Assembly (NCBI GenBank): GCA_002450255.1
Contig: DJYW01000114.1
Span: 9,996-16,266 of the forward strand
DNA: 6,271 nucleotides
DNA from: Gammaproteobacteria bacterium UBA6968
GTDB lineage: Bacteria; Pseudomonadota; Gammaproteobacteria; Pseudomonadales; Azotimanducaceae
Direction: 5' to 3'
Each line of letters begins with the position of its first letter. Position 1 is the first letter of the stretch. Shown in pieces: positions 1 to 6,231 of the stretch. The notes beneath the pieces were generated by a model. That model saw only the letters and a list, made by a program, of their open reading frames with translations. It was not told the DNA's origin and searched no databases. The position numbers and the translations under genes are program-made.

Positions 1-102
1 AACACGAATGTCGATTGCTCGTTGGTTTGCACCGTCGTGAAGCAGTCTCTTTCGCGTATCTGCGATACTTAGCGCACAGCATTTCGCTAGGGCGTTATTC
101 AT
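1..102 (-). CDS. ybeY: Probable YbeY endoribonuclease, N-terminal fragment (runs off the left edge)
   Basis: An open frame of 34 codons starts at ATG (102-100) and continues to the window edge without a stop. The start overlaps the phoH stop as ATGA, and an in-frame TAG at 108-106 rules out an earlier start. An AGAGG ribosome binding site (113-109) lies six bases upstream, so translation is probably coupled to phoH. The peptide begins MNNALAKCC and ends AIDIRV at the edge; that ending resembles the beta-strand (TIRVVD-like) near the start of YbeY proteins. YbeY is a zinc-dependent RNase that matures the 16S rRNA 3' end and acts in ribosome quality control. The catalytic histidine motif (HGxLHLxGyDH) would lie outside the window, so the name rests mainly on the conserved phoH-ybeY gene order and this weak N-terminal likeness. 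If correct, the N-terminus is somewhat short for the family. Confidence 0.6.
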   Translation of the reverse strand, partial: MNNALAKCCALSIADTRKRLLHDGANQRAIDIRV

Positions 103-1202
103 CTGCTACCTCTGCCTTCCCCGGGATCAACATTCTGTTTTTCCTGATGTTCCGCATAGGCATCGACTATGCGCTGCACCAGTGGATGGCGAACCACATC
201 TTTCGATCTGAATTCGGTCACGCTGATGTCTTTAATGTGACGCAACACTTGCAAACCGTGAATCAAACCGGAGCCTTCGCCTCTGGGTAAATCTATTTGA
301 GTAATGTCGCCAGTGACGACGGCTGTGGACCCAAATCCAATCCGAGTCAAAAACATCTTCATCTGTGCGACGGTGGTGTTTTGACTCTCGTCAAGAATAA
401 TGAAAGCGTCATTGAGTGTGCGGCCGCGCATATAAGCCAACGGTGCGACCTCAATAACGTTGCGCTCGATCAGTTTATTGACCCGCTCTTCACCGAGCAT
501 TTCATATAGCGCATCGTACAAAGGGCGGAGGTAAGGATCGATTTTTTGGGCGAGATCACCTGGCAAAAAACCGAGCTTCTCGCCCGCTTCAACCGCTGGC
601 CTCACCAGTAAAATGCGCGACACGCGCTGGCTCTCTAACGCTTCTACCGCACACGCTACAGCAAGATAAGTCTTACCGGTGCCCGCCGGACCGACACCAA
701 AATTGATATCGTATTTGCGAATCGCTCGCACATAACTTTGCTGATTACCGCCACGCGGCTTGATCGAGCGTTTATGCGTGCGGATAACCACCTGGGCCTC
801 AGCCGCAGACGCGTTTGTTTCAGCGCGCTGCGCTTGTTCATGCTTGGCTAACATCTCGTCGACCCCGGCTTGCTGTAAAAACAAATGAACGTAATCTGGT
901 TCGATCACTTCGTGTTGCTGAGTTTCACGATACAGCTGATGCAACAATGCCGCCGCGGCACGAACCGCGTGCTCTGCACCGCTGATTTGAAATTCGTTAC
1001 CACGATTGTGAATACTAACGCTGAGACGTTGTTCCAGATGTTTTAGGTTTTGATCTACCGGACCAACCAAAGCTGAGAGGCGGCGCGCATCATTGGGCTC
1101 TAACTGAACTTGCTGCAATGTTTTGCCGTTTGCTGGTGTTGCGCTGTTAGCAGCTTTGTCTGCTGCGCCGAGCGCTGCGTTCGCTTGATTAGTGTTTTGC
1201 AA
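99..1202 (-). CDS. ybeZ: PhoH-like ATPase (YbeZ)
   Basis: This 367-aa protein belongs to the PhoH family of cytoplasmic P-loop ATPases related to superfamily 1 helicases. The Walker A motif GPAGTGKT is at residues 171-178, the family signature RPAVEAGEKLGFLPGD at 201-216, Walker B FIILDE with following SQNTT at 267-277, and the VVTGDITQIDLP sensor segment at 295-306. The FRSKDVVRHPLVQ region near 331-343 is the usual C-terminal end of the domain. Residues 30-110 form the conserved N-terminal region (LEPNDARRL, HNRGNEFQISG), a small KH-like RNA-binding fold in related proteins. Residues 1-29 are Ala/Asn-rich and look unconserved. The gene starts with TTG; there is no Met before residue 117 and a stop lies two codons upstream. 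It precedes ybeY with a 4-nt overlap. YbeZ is known to associate with YbeY in rRNA processing; its exact reaction is not settled. Tail residues after about 350 look disordered. Confidence 0.95.
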   Translation of the reverse strand: MQNTNQANAALGAADKAANSATPANGKTLQQVQLEPNDARRLSALVGPVDQNLKHLEQRLSVSIHNRGNEFQISGAEHAVRAAAALLHQLYRETQQHEVIEPDYVHLFLQQAGVDEMLAKHEQAQRAETNASAAEAQVVIRTHKRSIKPRGGNQQSYVRAIRKYDINFGVGPAGTGKTYLAVACAVEALESQRVSRILLVRPAVEAGEKLGFLPGDLAQKIDPYLRPLYDALYEMLGEERVNKLIERNVIEVAPLAYMRGRTLNDAFIILDESQNTTVAQMKMFLTRIGFGSTAVVTGDITQIDLPRGEGSGLIHGLQVLRHIKDISVTEFRSKDVVRHPLVQRIVDAYAEHQEKQNVDPGEGRGSR

Positions 1203-1206
1203 TGTT

Positions 1207-1212
1207 CACCTT
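1207..1212 (-). promoter_or_regulatory. Ribosome binding site fixing the TTG start of phoH
   Basis: AAGGTG (reading 1212 to 1207 on the minus strand) ends four bases before the TTG at 1202-1200. An in-frame TGA at 1208-1206 lies inside this site, so the frame cannot extend further upstream. Together these support the rare TTG start codon. Confidence 0.65.
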
Positions 1213-1233
1213 GGCGATTGCCCCTGATTTGAT

Positions 1234-1251
1234 CTCACCTATGCCGGTGAG
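1234..1251 (-). repeat. Short hairpin in the phoH leader
   Basis: A perfect 6-bp inverted repeat, CTCACC and GGTGAG, is separated by a 6-nt loop. It lies 32 nt upstream of the phoH start in the miaB-phoH gap. No T-run follows on either strand, so it does not look like an intrinsic terminator. The minus-strand GGTGAG arm resembles the AAGGTGA of the phoH ribosome binding site, so a role in leader structure is possible but unproven. A 6-bp stem is close to what chance would give. Confidence 0.3.
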
Positions 1252-1266
1252 CTTTGACGTGTTTTT

Positions 1267-1293
1267 ATGGTGCCGTTGCCGCGCAATCTGAAG
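1267..1293 (-). promoter_or_regulatory. Candidate sigma-32 (heat-shock) promoter for phoH-ybeY
   Basis: On the minus strand, CTTCAGA (1293-1287) is followed after 14 nt by CACCAT (1272-1267). Against the RpoH consensus CTTGAAA and CCCCAT these match 5 of 7 and 5 of 6, and the spacing is within the usual range. Transcription would start near 1260, about 57 nt before the TTG. The homologous ybeZYX operon of E. coli is known to belong to the heat-shock regulon, which makes the site more credible. The -35 box misses the G of the GAA core, so this is a candidate only. Confidence 0.35.
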
Positions 1294-1340
1294 TTTAACC
1301 ATTGCTGACCAGCGCTCGAGATTGAAAGCATAGCACCGTT

Positions 1341-2681
1341 TTAGCCTGCGTCGACCGGCACGCCACGCAAAGAATTCGGTAGCGCTTCGTTGATTTTAAC
1401 GTCAGCAAACCCGCCGACCAGCTCTTGCGGCCCGTCAAAATTTACCACTCGATTATTTTCCGTTCGCCCAGCCAACTGCAACCGACCGTCCGCCGCGGCT
1501 TTACGCGCGGCACCAGTAACCAGCAACGACTGCGTCGTTCCGACCATTTCCTGCGCGATGGCATCAGCTTGAGAACGAATAAGCGCTTGTAGCGCCTGCA
1601 AACGCTTCTGCTTTTCCGCCATCGGAATGGGGTCGTCTAATGCCGCTGCCGGCGTACCCGGACGCGCGCTGTAAATAAAACTGAAAGACACATCGAAACC
1701 AATCGCGTCAATGAGCGCCATGGTTTCCATAAATTCTGCATCCGTCTCACCAGGAAACCCGATGATAAAATCGGAAGATAAACTGATATCCGGACGCACC
1801 GCTCGCAATGCCTCTATTTTGGCGCAGTAATCAGCAGCAGTGTGGCCGCGCTTCATCGCTTGCAGGATGCGGTTAGACCCGGACTGCACTGGCAGATGCA
1901 GATGATTGACTAGCGCTGGAATGTCCCGATAGGCCTCGACCAAACTAGCTGAGAAATCCATTGGGTGAGAGGTGGTAAAGCGAATGCGATCTATCCCTTC
2001 GATTTCGTTAACGTAATAAATCAACTCGGCTAAGTCCGCATAATCCTCTTCGATAGCGCCGCGGTAGGAGTTGACATTTTGACCTAACAAATGGATTTCG
2101 CGAACACCCTGATCGGCCAAAGCGCGCGCTTCATCTAAAACTGACGCCACCGGCCGACTGACTTCTTCACCGCGGGTATACGGCACCACGCAAAAGCTGC
2201 AATATTTGCTACAACCTTCCATGATCGACAAAAAAGCGGCCGGACCCTCAACGCGCGGCGCCGGCATTCGATCGAATTTTTCGATTTCCGGAAAAGTAAT
2301 GTCCACCACCGGCAAACGCTGCTCACTCTTCTGGGCGAGAAAATCCGGCAATCGGTGAATGGTTTGTGGACCGAACACCATGTCTACCGACGGCGCGCGG
2401 CGCATGATCGCATCGCCTTCCTGACTAGCGACGCAGCCTCCGACGCCGATGACCAAATCAGGGCGATCCGCCTTGAGTTTCTGCCAGCGACCGATCTGAT
2501 GAAATACTTTTTCCTGAGCTTTTTCGCGGATTGAACAGGTGTTCAACAGCAACACATCCGCTTCGCTTTCGTCGCTAGTCAACTCATAGCCGTCAGCATC
2601 ACGGAGCACATCAGCCATGCGCGCTGAGTCGTACTCGTTCATTTGACAGCCATGCGTTTTGACGAATAGTTTTTTAGCCAT
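1341..2681 (-). CDS. miaB: tRNA-2-methylthio-N6-dimethylallyladenosine synthase MiaB
   Basis: This 446-aa radical-SAM methylthiotransferase converts i6A-37 to ms2i6A-37 in tRNAs reading UNN codons. The N-terminal MTTase (UPF0004) domain covers about 3-105 and carries the three ligands of the auxiliary [4Fe-4S] cluster: C12 ([11 protein letters not shown]), C49 (NTCSIREKA) and C83 (GGC). The radical-SAM domain follows, with the CxxxCxxC cluster motif at C157, C161 and C164 ([17 protein letters not shown]). Further family motifs are [10 protein letters not shown] (197-206), [12 protein letters not shown] (262-273) and [11 protein letters not shown] (304-314). A TRAM domain for tRNA binding spans about 379-441. 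Length is normal for the family and all six cysteines are present, so the enzyme should be active. The ATG start has AGGAAG (2689-2684) just upstream. It lies upstream of phoH-ybeY on the same strand with a 138-nt gap, so read-through into them is possible. It is divergent from the DUF1820 gene. Confidence 0.98.
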   Translation of the reverse strand: MAKKLFVKTHGCQMNEYDSARMADVLRDADGYELTSDESEADVLLLNTCSIREKAQEKVFHQIGRWQKLKADRPDLVIGVGGCVASQEGDAIMRRAPSVDMVFGPQTIHRLPDFLAQKSEQRLPVVDITFPEIEKFDRMPAPRVEGPAAFLSIMEGCSKYCSFCVVPYTRGEEVSRPVASVLDEARALADQGVREIHLLGQNVNSYRGAIEEDYADLAELIYYVNEIEGIDRIRFTTSHPMDFSASLVEAYRDIPALVNHLHLPVQSGSNRILQAMKRGHTAADYCAKIEALRAVRPDISLSSDFIIGFPGETDAEFMETMALIDAIGFDVSFSFIYSARPGTPAAALDDPIPMAEKQKRLQALQALIRSQADAIAQEMVGTTQSLLVTGAARKAAADGRLQLAGRTENNRVVNFDGPQELVGGFADVKINEALPNSLRGVPVDAG

Positions 2682-2889
2682 AACTTCCTAATACCACTAT
2701 CAAGCGACTGATTACCGCCTGTTCGAAAAGACTTGAGCGCCTTACAGGTTGATGACACCAATCTCGGATAAATGCTTAGGCTCAACCAACGCTACCAATC
2801 GAAGTGTCACACTCGCTCTGTTTGCGCAGTGTAGCGACGTTTGCCGCAGATTGCTTAAATGCGCGTAGTGAATTTGCGTCTCGATTAGG

Positions 2890-2915
2890 CTTGAAAAGCG
2901 GGCCGGCCACCCCAC
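2890..2915 (+). promoter_or_regulatory. Candidate sigma-32 (heat-shock) promoter towards the DUF1820 gene
   Basis: CTTGAAA at 2890-2896 is a perfect match to the RpoH -35 consensus. After 13 nt comes CCCCAC at 2910-2915, matching CCCCAT at 5 of 6 positions, including the C-run that separates sigma-32 from sigma-70 promoters. Transcription would begin around 2922, giving a leader of about 115 nt before the ATG at 3038. The inverted repeat at 2957-2977 would lie within that leader. Confidence 0.45.
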
Positions 2916-2956
2916 CATGCCGCTAGTAAAGACGGCTGTAACAGGCCCGGCTCCCA

Positions 2957-2977
2957 TCGTGACGAGCCGCGTCACGA
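2957..2977. repeat. 8-bp inverted repeat upstream of the DUF1820 gene
   Basis: TCGTGACG (2957-2964) and CGTCACGA (2970-2977) are exact reverse complements separated by AGCCG. As RNA it would form a stable stem-loop in the DUF1820 leader, ending 60 nt before the start codon. As DNA its two-fold symmetry would suit a dimeric regulator. There is no T-run after it, so it is not an intrinsic terminator. Nothing in the sequence decides between these roles. Confidence 0.5.
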
Positions 2978-3037
2978 CTGGACAGAACGCCGACTTTGCG
3001 TAGATGATTCACCCTTTGCAGTTAGCCGAGAATACTT

Positions 3038-3373
3038 ATGGCCGGTCCCGAAACCGTACAGTCAATTTATCGTGTGTTATTTCACAATCAAGGCCAGATT
3101 TACGAGCTATATGCCCGCAGTATTTATCAGAGCGATTTATACGGTTTTGTAGAAGTCGAGGACTACACCTTCGGCAGTCGTTCGCAAATGCTAATCGACC
3201 CGTCAGAGGACAAACTACGTAACGAATTTGAAGGTGTGCAGCGATCCTTTATTCCATTGCACTCCATAGTCCGCATTGATGAAGTCGAAAAAGAAGGCAC
3301 GGCAAAAATCACCAGCAGTGATGGCAGCACTGTGACCCCCTTCCCAATGCCCATGCCTAAAGATCGCAGCTAG
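3038..3373 (+). CDS. DUF1820 family protein, function unknown
   Basis: This 111-aa protein matches the conserved pattern I know for DUF1820: IYRVLFHNQGQIYELYAR (10-27), a GFVEVEDYTFG segment (36-46), LIDPSEDKL (52-60), and FEGVQRSFIPLHSIVRIDEVEKEGTAKI (64-91). It has no signal peptide or membrane segment, so it should be cytoplasmic. The central part alternates beta-like and charged stretches and is acidic. The tail (92-111) is Ser/Pro-rich and probably flexible. No function is established. The gene is divergent from miaB, a neighbourhood also found in Pseudomonas, which hints at a link to RNA or translation but does not show one. The ribosome binding site is weak (GAG at 3028-3030). The protein begins about eight residues before the usual conserved start, and no better in-frame start is seen. 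It converges with the hydroxy acid oxidase gene across 145 nt without a clear terminator. Confidence 0.92.
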   Translation: MAGPETVQSIYRVLFHNQGQIYELYARSIYQSDLYGFVEVEDYTFGSRSQMLIDPSEDKLRNEFEGVQRSFIPLHSIVRIDEVEKEGTAKITSSDGSTVTPFPMPMPKDRS

Positions 3374-3518
3374 GCCTAAATCGCTGACTTCAAAATTCTA
3401 ACCCATCGTCGCACTACTTATGCGGAACGGCATTTAACACCGATTTTAACGATCGGCTAGCGCTAAGCGAGCGAGCTCATGTGGAGACCTGCGGGGGACG
3501 CTAAGCCTTTCCCCTTTG

Positions 3519-4592
3519 CTAATAACCCTCACATAGAAACGGAAAGGCACTCAGCACGTGCGGCGCTTGTATGCTCTCGGCGCGCTCAAGCAATGACGGG
3601 TTCAAATCGCTCAACTGAGCCACGCCAGTAAGCGCCATCGTTGTAGCAATTTCGTGTTCCAGAATTTCGAGCGCTCGAACCAACGCCGTTGGCCCACCGG
3701 CAGCCATGGCCAAACCTTCGAATCGGCCCATGCCAACGATATCGGCGCCTAGGCACAGTCCCTTAACCACGTCTGCCCCGCGCATAAATCCACCATCCAC
3801 TACCACCGGTACGCGACCGGCTACTGCTTCGACGACGCCTGGCAGCATATCGATACAGGCTCTAGTGTGATCCAGTTGGCGACCACCGTGGTTGGAAACG
3901 TAGACCACATCTACCCCGACCTCCACACATCGATTCGCATCCTCAGGATGCATGACGCCCTTCATTATTAAGGGGATATTGAACTTGTCCTTGATATGCG
4001 CAACGGTTTCCCAAGTCATGGTGGCCTGATAGTTAAAGTCGCCAGCACCGGCGATGCGTCCAGACGCGGGCACGTAGCCTTTAAGAATATCGCGCTCGCG
4101 ACGGCTATAAACTTGGGTGTCAGCGGTAAGGCATAAACCGACATAGCCGCACTCAATCATCTGCTGGATTTGATGGTCCATCCAGGCGCGGTCACCTGTT
4201 AGATAAAGTTGAAAAACCCGTGGACCGGGGACAGCCGCCGCAACCGTTTTAAAGTCCGGCGAACAAGAAGAGCTGAGAATCTGCAAAATGCCGAACTCAG
4301 CGGCTGCTTCCGCAACGCTTTGGCCACCGCCAGCTTCGAAGGCTTGTACCGAGCCGATAGGCGGTAGCAATACCGGTATGCGCATATTGGCGCCCATAAA
4401 CTCAGTGGCATAGCTCACTTCACTCACATCATTAAGGATTCGCGGCCGGAACGTCCAGGATTCAACCGCCTGCCGATTACGGCGCAACGAAGCCTCTGTA
4501 TCCGCCGCCCCAACAAGATAATCCCAGTCACCGCGGTTCAAATTTTCTTGCGCCTGAGCCACCATTTGCGTGAGCGTTTTAAATCCACTCAT
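3519..4592 (-). CDS. FMN-dependent alpha-hydroxy acid oxidase/dehydrogenase
   Basis: This 357-aa TIM-barrel flavoprotein belongs to the glycolate oxidase / L-lactate dehydrogenase / mandelate dehydrogenase family, which oxidises 2-hydroxy acids to 2-oxo acids. Aligned by eye to spinach glycolate oxidase, the catalytic set is present: Y25 (Y24), Y130 (Y129, in FQLY), D158 (D157, LTADT), R165 (R164, RRERD), K211 (K230, IMKGV), H235 and R238 (H254 and R257, SNHGGRQLD), D266 (D285) and R290 (R309). Departures are Gly80 where oxidases have Ala, Ser109 for the pocket Trp108, loss of the HPxGE motif (here FEAGGG, 85-90), and Met270 where Arg289 contacts the FMN phosphate. Loop 4 (about 172-192) is roughly 20 residues shorter. 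No signal peptide or membrane segment is seen. A purine-rich AGGGGAG lies 11 nt before the ATG, slightly far. Substrate and electron acceptor cannot be read from the sequence. It is divergent from the FAD reductase gene. Confidence 0.93.
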   Translation of the reverse strand: MSGFKTLTQMVAQAQENLNRGDWDYLVGAADTEASLRRNRQAVESWTFRPRILNDVSEVSYATEFMGANMRIPVLLPPIGSVQAFEAGGGQSVAEAAAEFGILQILSSSCSPDFKTVAAAVPGPRVFQLYLTGDRAWMDHQIQQMIECGYVGLCLTADTQVYSRRERDILKGYVPASGRIAGAGDFNYQATMTWETVAHIKDKFNIPLIMKGVMHPEDANRCVEVGVDVVYVSNHGGRQLDHTRACIDMLPGVVEAVAGRVPVVVDGGFMRGADVVKGLCLGADIVGMGRFEGLAMAAGGPTALVRALEILEHEIATTMALTGVAQLSDLNPSLLERAESIQAPHVLSAFPFLCEGY

Positions 4593-4725
4593 TTTGTTTT
4601 GTTCTCCCCTAATCGTTGTGTCGATCGTTTATCCCTTGAACATCTCTCCAGCCAACGGTCTGGCCTTACATGCAGCACCCCGTAGAGCCCTGCGCGAATG
4701 TCCCCGTGCGAATTCCTCGGTCGAG

Positions 4726-4754
4726 ATTATTAAACGGGTTACACTAGCGTTCAA
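4726..4754 (-). promoter_or_regulatory. Candidate sigma-70 promoter for the hydroxy acid oxidase gene
   Basis: On the minus strand, TTGAAC (4754-4749) and AATAAT (4731-4726) are separated by exactly 17 nt. They match TTGACA at 4 of 6 and TATAAT at 5 of 6 positions. Transcription would begin near 4719, leaving a leader of about 127 nt before the ATG at 4592. Confidence 0.4.
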
Positions 4755-4793
4755 TGCAAGTTTGCCGGGCGCAACCAGGTCCCAATGAACGCT
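4746..4793. repeat. Inverted repeat overlapping the oxidase promoter (possible operator)
   Basis: AGCGTTCA (4746-4753) and TGAACGCT (4786-4793) are exact reverse complements 32 nt apart. A smaller TTGC/GCAA pair (4762-4765, 4771-4774) is nested between them. The left arm covers most of the -35 box of the candidate minus-strand promoter, where a regulator could control both divergent genes. An 8-bp match at this distance is not rare by chance, so the operator role is inference. Confidence 0.3.
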
Positions 4794-4980
4794 CACAATT
4801 TAAGCCGGTCCGCCACTGGCCGGTATAGAGGTGCATGTTAGGGGTCCAAAGCAGCGACAAAAAGCTTGGGGCGCGTGCAGATATCGACAAAGTCCGTCGC
4901 GGCGGAAGGCAAGCCAAACGGCACGCGCAGGACCGCAACAGAATCGAATTTGATCAATTGGAAAGGATAAAGGAGAGCCT

Positions 4981-6189
4981 ATGTCTGGGATAGTCATCAT
5001 CGGAGCAGGCCACGCGGCAGGCCAGGCAGCCGCTAGCTTACGCCAAGCGAAGTATGCCGAGGCGATCACTATTGTCGGCGACGAGGCATACCCACCTTAT
5101 CAAAGGCCACCGCTATCCAAACAGTATTTATCTGGCGAACAAGGCGTTGACAGGGTCTACCTACGCGCCGAAAAGTTTTATGCGGATAATGACATCCAGC
5201 TCATTTTGAACACGCGCGCGGAACAGCTCGATCCGGCAGGCCACCAAGTGCGCCTTAGCGACGGGCAAACACTCGACTACGAAAAACTGCTGCTCTGTAC
5301 CGGTTCGCGTCCGCGCAAACTGAACATCGCAGGCAGCGACTTGGCCGGTATTCACTATCTACGCACCATTGCCGACGTAGACGGCATGCGCGAAGCAATG
5401 CAGCCGGGCAAGAATCTGGTCATTGTCGGTGGCGGTTACGTCGGACTCGAAGTCGCCGCAGTAGCCAATAGCCTCGGCCTCAACGTGACGGTCCTCGAAA
5501 TGGAAAGTCGTATTCTGCAACGCGTCACGACACCAGGTATGTCCGCTTTCTATGATCAGCTGCATAGCGCACGCGGCGTCAACATCCAAACGTCTACCGG
5601 CGTGACGGGTTTCGCTGGAGAAACTCAGGTCGAGCAAGTTATTTGTGGCGCGCAAACCTTCGCCGCGGACATCGTCATTGTTGGCATCGGCATTATTCCA
5701 AATATAGAGTTAGCCGAGGCCGCCGGTCTGCAGTGTGATAACGGCATCACCGTGGATGAGCACTGCCAAACTTCAGACCCCGACATCTATGCTGCTGGTG
5801 ACTGCACGAATCACCCCAACCCATTACTGAATAGACGCCTCCGCTTAGAATCCGTACCCAACGCAATGGATCAGGCTCGCACTTGCGCTGCGAACATGCT
5901 CGGCGGCGATAAAGTCTATGCCGCCATTCCCTGGTTCTGGTCCGATCAGTACGAACTGAAACTGCAGATGGTCGGTTTTTCTGGCGACGGCGAAGAGGAA
6001 GTAGTCCGAGGCATCAAAGACGCCAACCAGTTCACTGTGTTTTATCTGAACGGCGGCAAGGTTGTTGCTGCCGATGCGATCAACAGCCCGAAGGAATTTA
6101 TGCTGTGCAAGCAACTCGTAGGCAAAAGTGTCGATGCGGCTGCGCTCGCTGATCCGGAGACAGATTTAAAGGCAATGCTGACTGCTTAG
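4981..6189 (+). CDS. FAD-dependent ferredoxin/rubredoxin reductase, NADH type
   Basis: This 402-aa flavoprotein belongs to the class of putidaredoxin reductase, BphA4 and related oxygenase-coupled reductases, which pass electrons from NAD(P)H through FAD to a small iron-sulfur protein. The FAD-binding GAGHAAG is at 8-14, followed by the family signature PPYQRPPLSK (38-47), which includes the FAD-contacting lysine. TGSRPR is at 107-112. The nucleotide-binding GGGYVGLE is at 150-157, and E173 at the end of the next strand (VTVLE) suggests NADH rather than NADPH. IYAAGDCT (269-276) is the second FAD motif. The C-terminal reductase domain starts near PWFWSDQYELKLQMVGF (317-333), a strong marker of this class. 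No CxxC disulfide is present, so it is not a thioredoxin- or dihydrolipoamide-type enzyme. The ATG has a strong AGGAG (4971-4975) five bases upstream. No ferredoxin, rubredoxin or P450 gene lies in the window, so its partner is unknown. Confidence 0.94.
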   Translation: MSGIVIIGAGHAAGQAAASLRQAKYAEAITIVGDEAYPPYQRPPLSKQYLSGEQGVDRVYLRAEKFYADNDIQLILNTRAEQLDPAGHQVRLSDGQTLDYEKLLLCTGSRPRKLNIAGSDLAGIHYLRTIADVDGMREAMQPGKNLVIVGGGYVGLEVAAVANSLGLNVTVLEMESRILQRVTTPGMSAFYDQLHSARGVNIQTSTGVTGFAGETQVEQVICGAQTFAADIVIVGIGIIPNIELAEAAGLQCDNGITVDEHCQTSDPDIYAAGDCTNHPNPLLNRRLRLESVPNAMDQARTCAANMLGGDKVYAAIPWFWSDQYELKLQMVGFSGDGEEEVVRGIKDANQFTVFYLNGGKVVAADAINSPKEFMLCKQLVGKSVDAAALADPETDLKAMLTA

Positions 6190-6231
6190 CCAGATGGCAA
6201 AAACAGTGGGCCCCCTTCTCCAGCGGTAACC

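Larger units (their letters stand above)
2682..3037. other. Divergent intergenic region between miaB and the DUF1820 gene
   Basis: No convincing gene lies in these 356 nt. A 77-codon minus-strand frame (2975-2742) has no recognisable motif and no reason to be real. The region contains a sigma-32-like promoter towards DUF1820 (2890-2915), an 8-bp GGCCGGCC palindrome inside that promoter's spacer (2901-2908) and an 8-bp stem inverted repeat (2957-2977). No good sigma-70 promoter was seen for miaB. The leader ahead of DUF1820 would be about 115 nt, long enough to hold a structured 5' UTR or a small RNA. Confidence 0.5.
4593..4980. other. Divergent intergenic region between hydroxy acid oxidase and FAD reductase genes
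   Basis: No gene is supported in these 388 nt. Frames of 60-90 codons cross it on both strands, but none has a recognisable motif or a good ribosome binding site. On the minus strand there is a reasonable sigma-70 promoter (4754-4726), overlapped by an inverted repeat (4746-4793). On the plus strand the best -10 is TATAGA at 4824-4829, with no acceptable -35. A TTGATCAA palindrome (4950-4957) sits 23 nt before the reductase start; it lacks the N4 spacer of an FNR/Anr box. Confidence 0.5.

Noticed and set aside
2742..2975. 77-codon minus-strand open frame in the miaB-DUF1820 gap
   Set aside because: No recognisable motif or domain. It runs opposite to the candidate sigma-32 promoter and overlaps it and the inverted repeat, which are better explained as regulatory DNA.
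3004..3222. 72-codon plus-strand frame overlapping the DUF1820 gene
   Set aside because: The other frame (3038-3373) encodes a clear DUF1820 protein; this one is an out-of-frame shadow.
3440..3456. CCGAT/ATCGG hairpin in the convergent junction as a terminator
   Set aside because: Only five base pairs with a 7-nt loop and no following T-run on either strand. A GGGGA/TCCCC pair nearby (about 3494-3514) is equally weak.
4570..4788. 72-codon plus-strand open frame across the oxidase start
   Set aside because: It begins inside the oxidase gene on the opposite strand, has no motif and would cover the oxidase promoter region.
4799..4829. Sigma-70 promoter for the FAD reductase using TATAGA
   Set aside because: The best -35 at acceptable spacing (TTAAGC, 18 nt) matches only 3 of 6, too weak to annotate.
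4950..4957. TTGATCAA as an FNR/Anr box before the FAD reductase
   Set aside because: An FNR/Anr site is TTGAT-N4-ATCAA; here the half-sites overlap with no spacer, so it is only an 8-bp palindrome.
4800..5069. 89-codon minus-strand open frame rich in Ala, Trp and Pro
   Set aside because: It overlaps the first 89 nt of the well-supported FAD reductase gene antisense; the composition is what an opposite-strand reading of an Ala-rich FAD-binding segment would give.
6208..6220. GGGCCC palindrome after the FAD reductase as a terminator
   Set aside because: The palindrome is six bases with no loop and is followed by a mixed CTTCTCC stretch, not a T-run.
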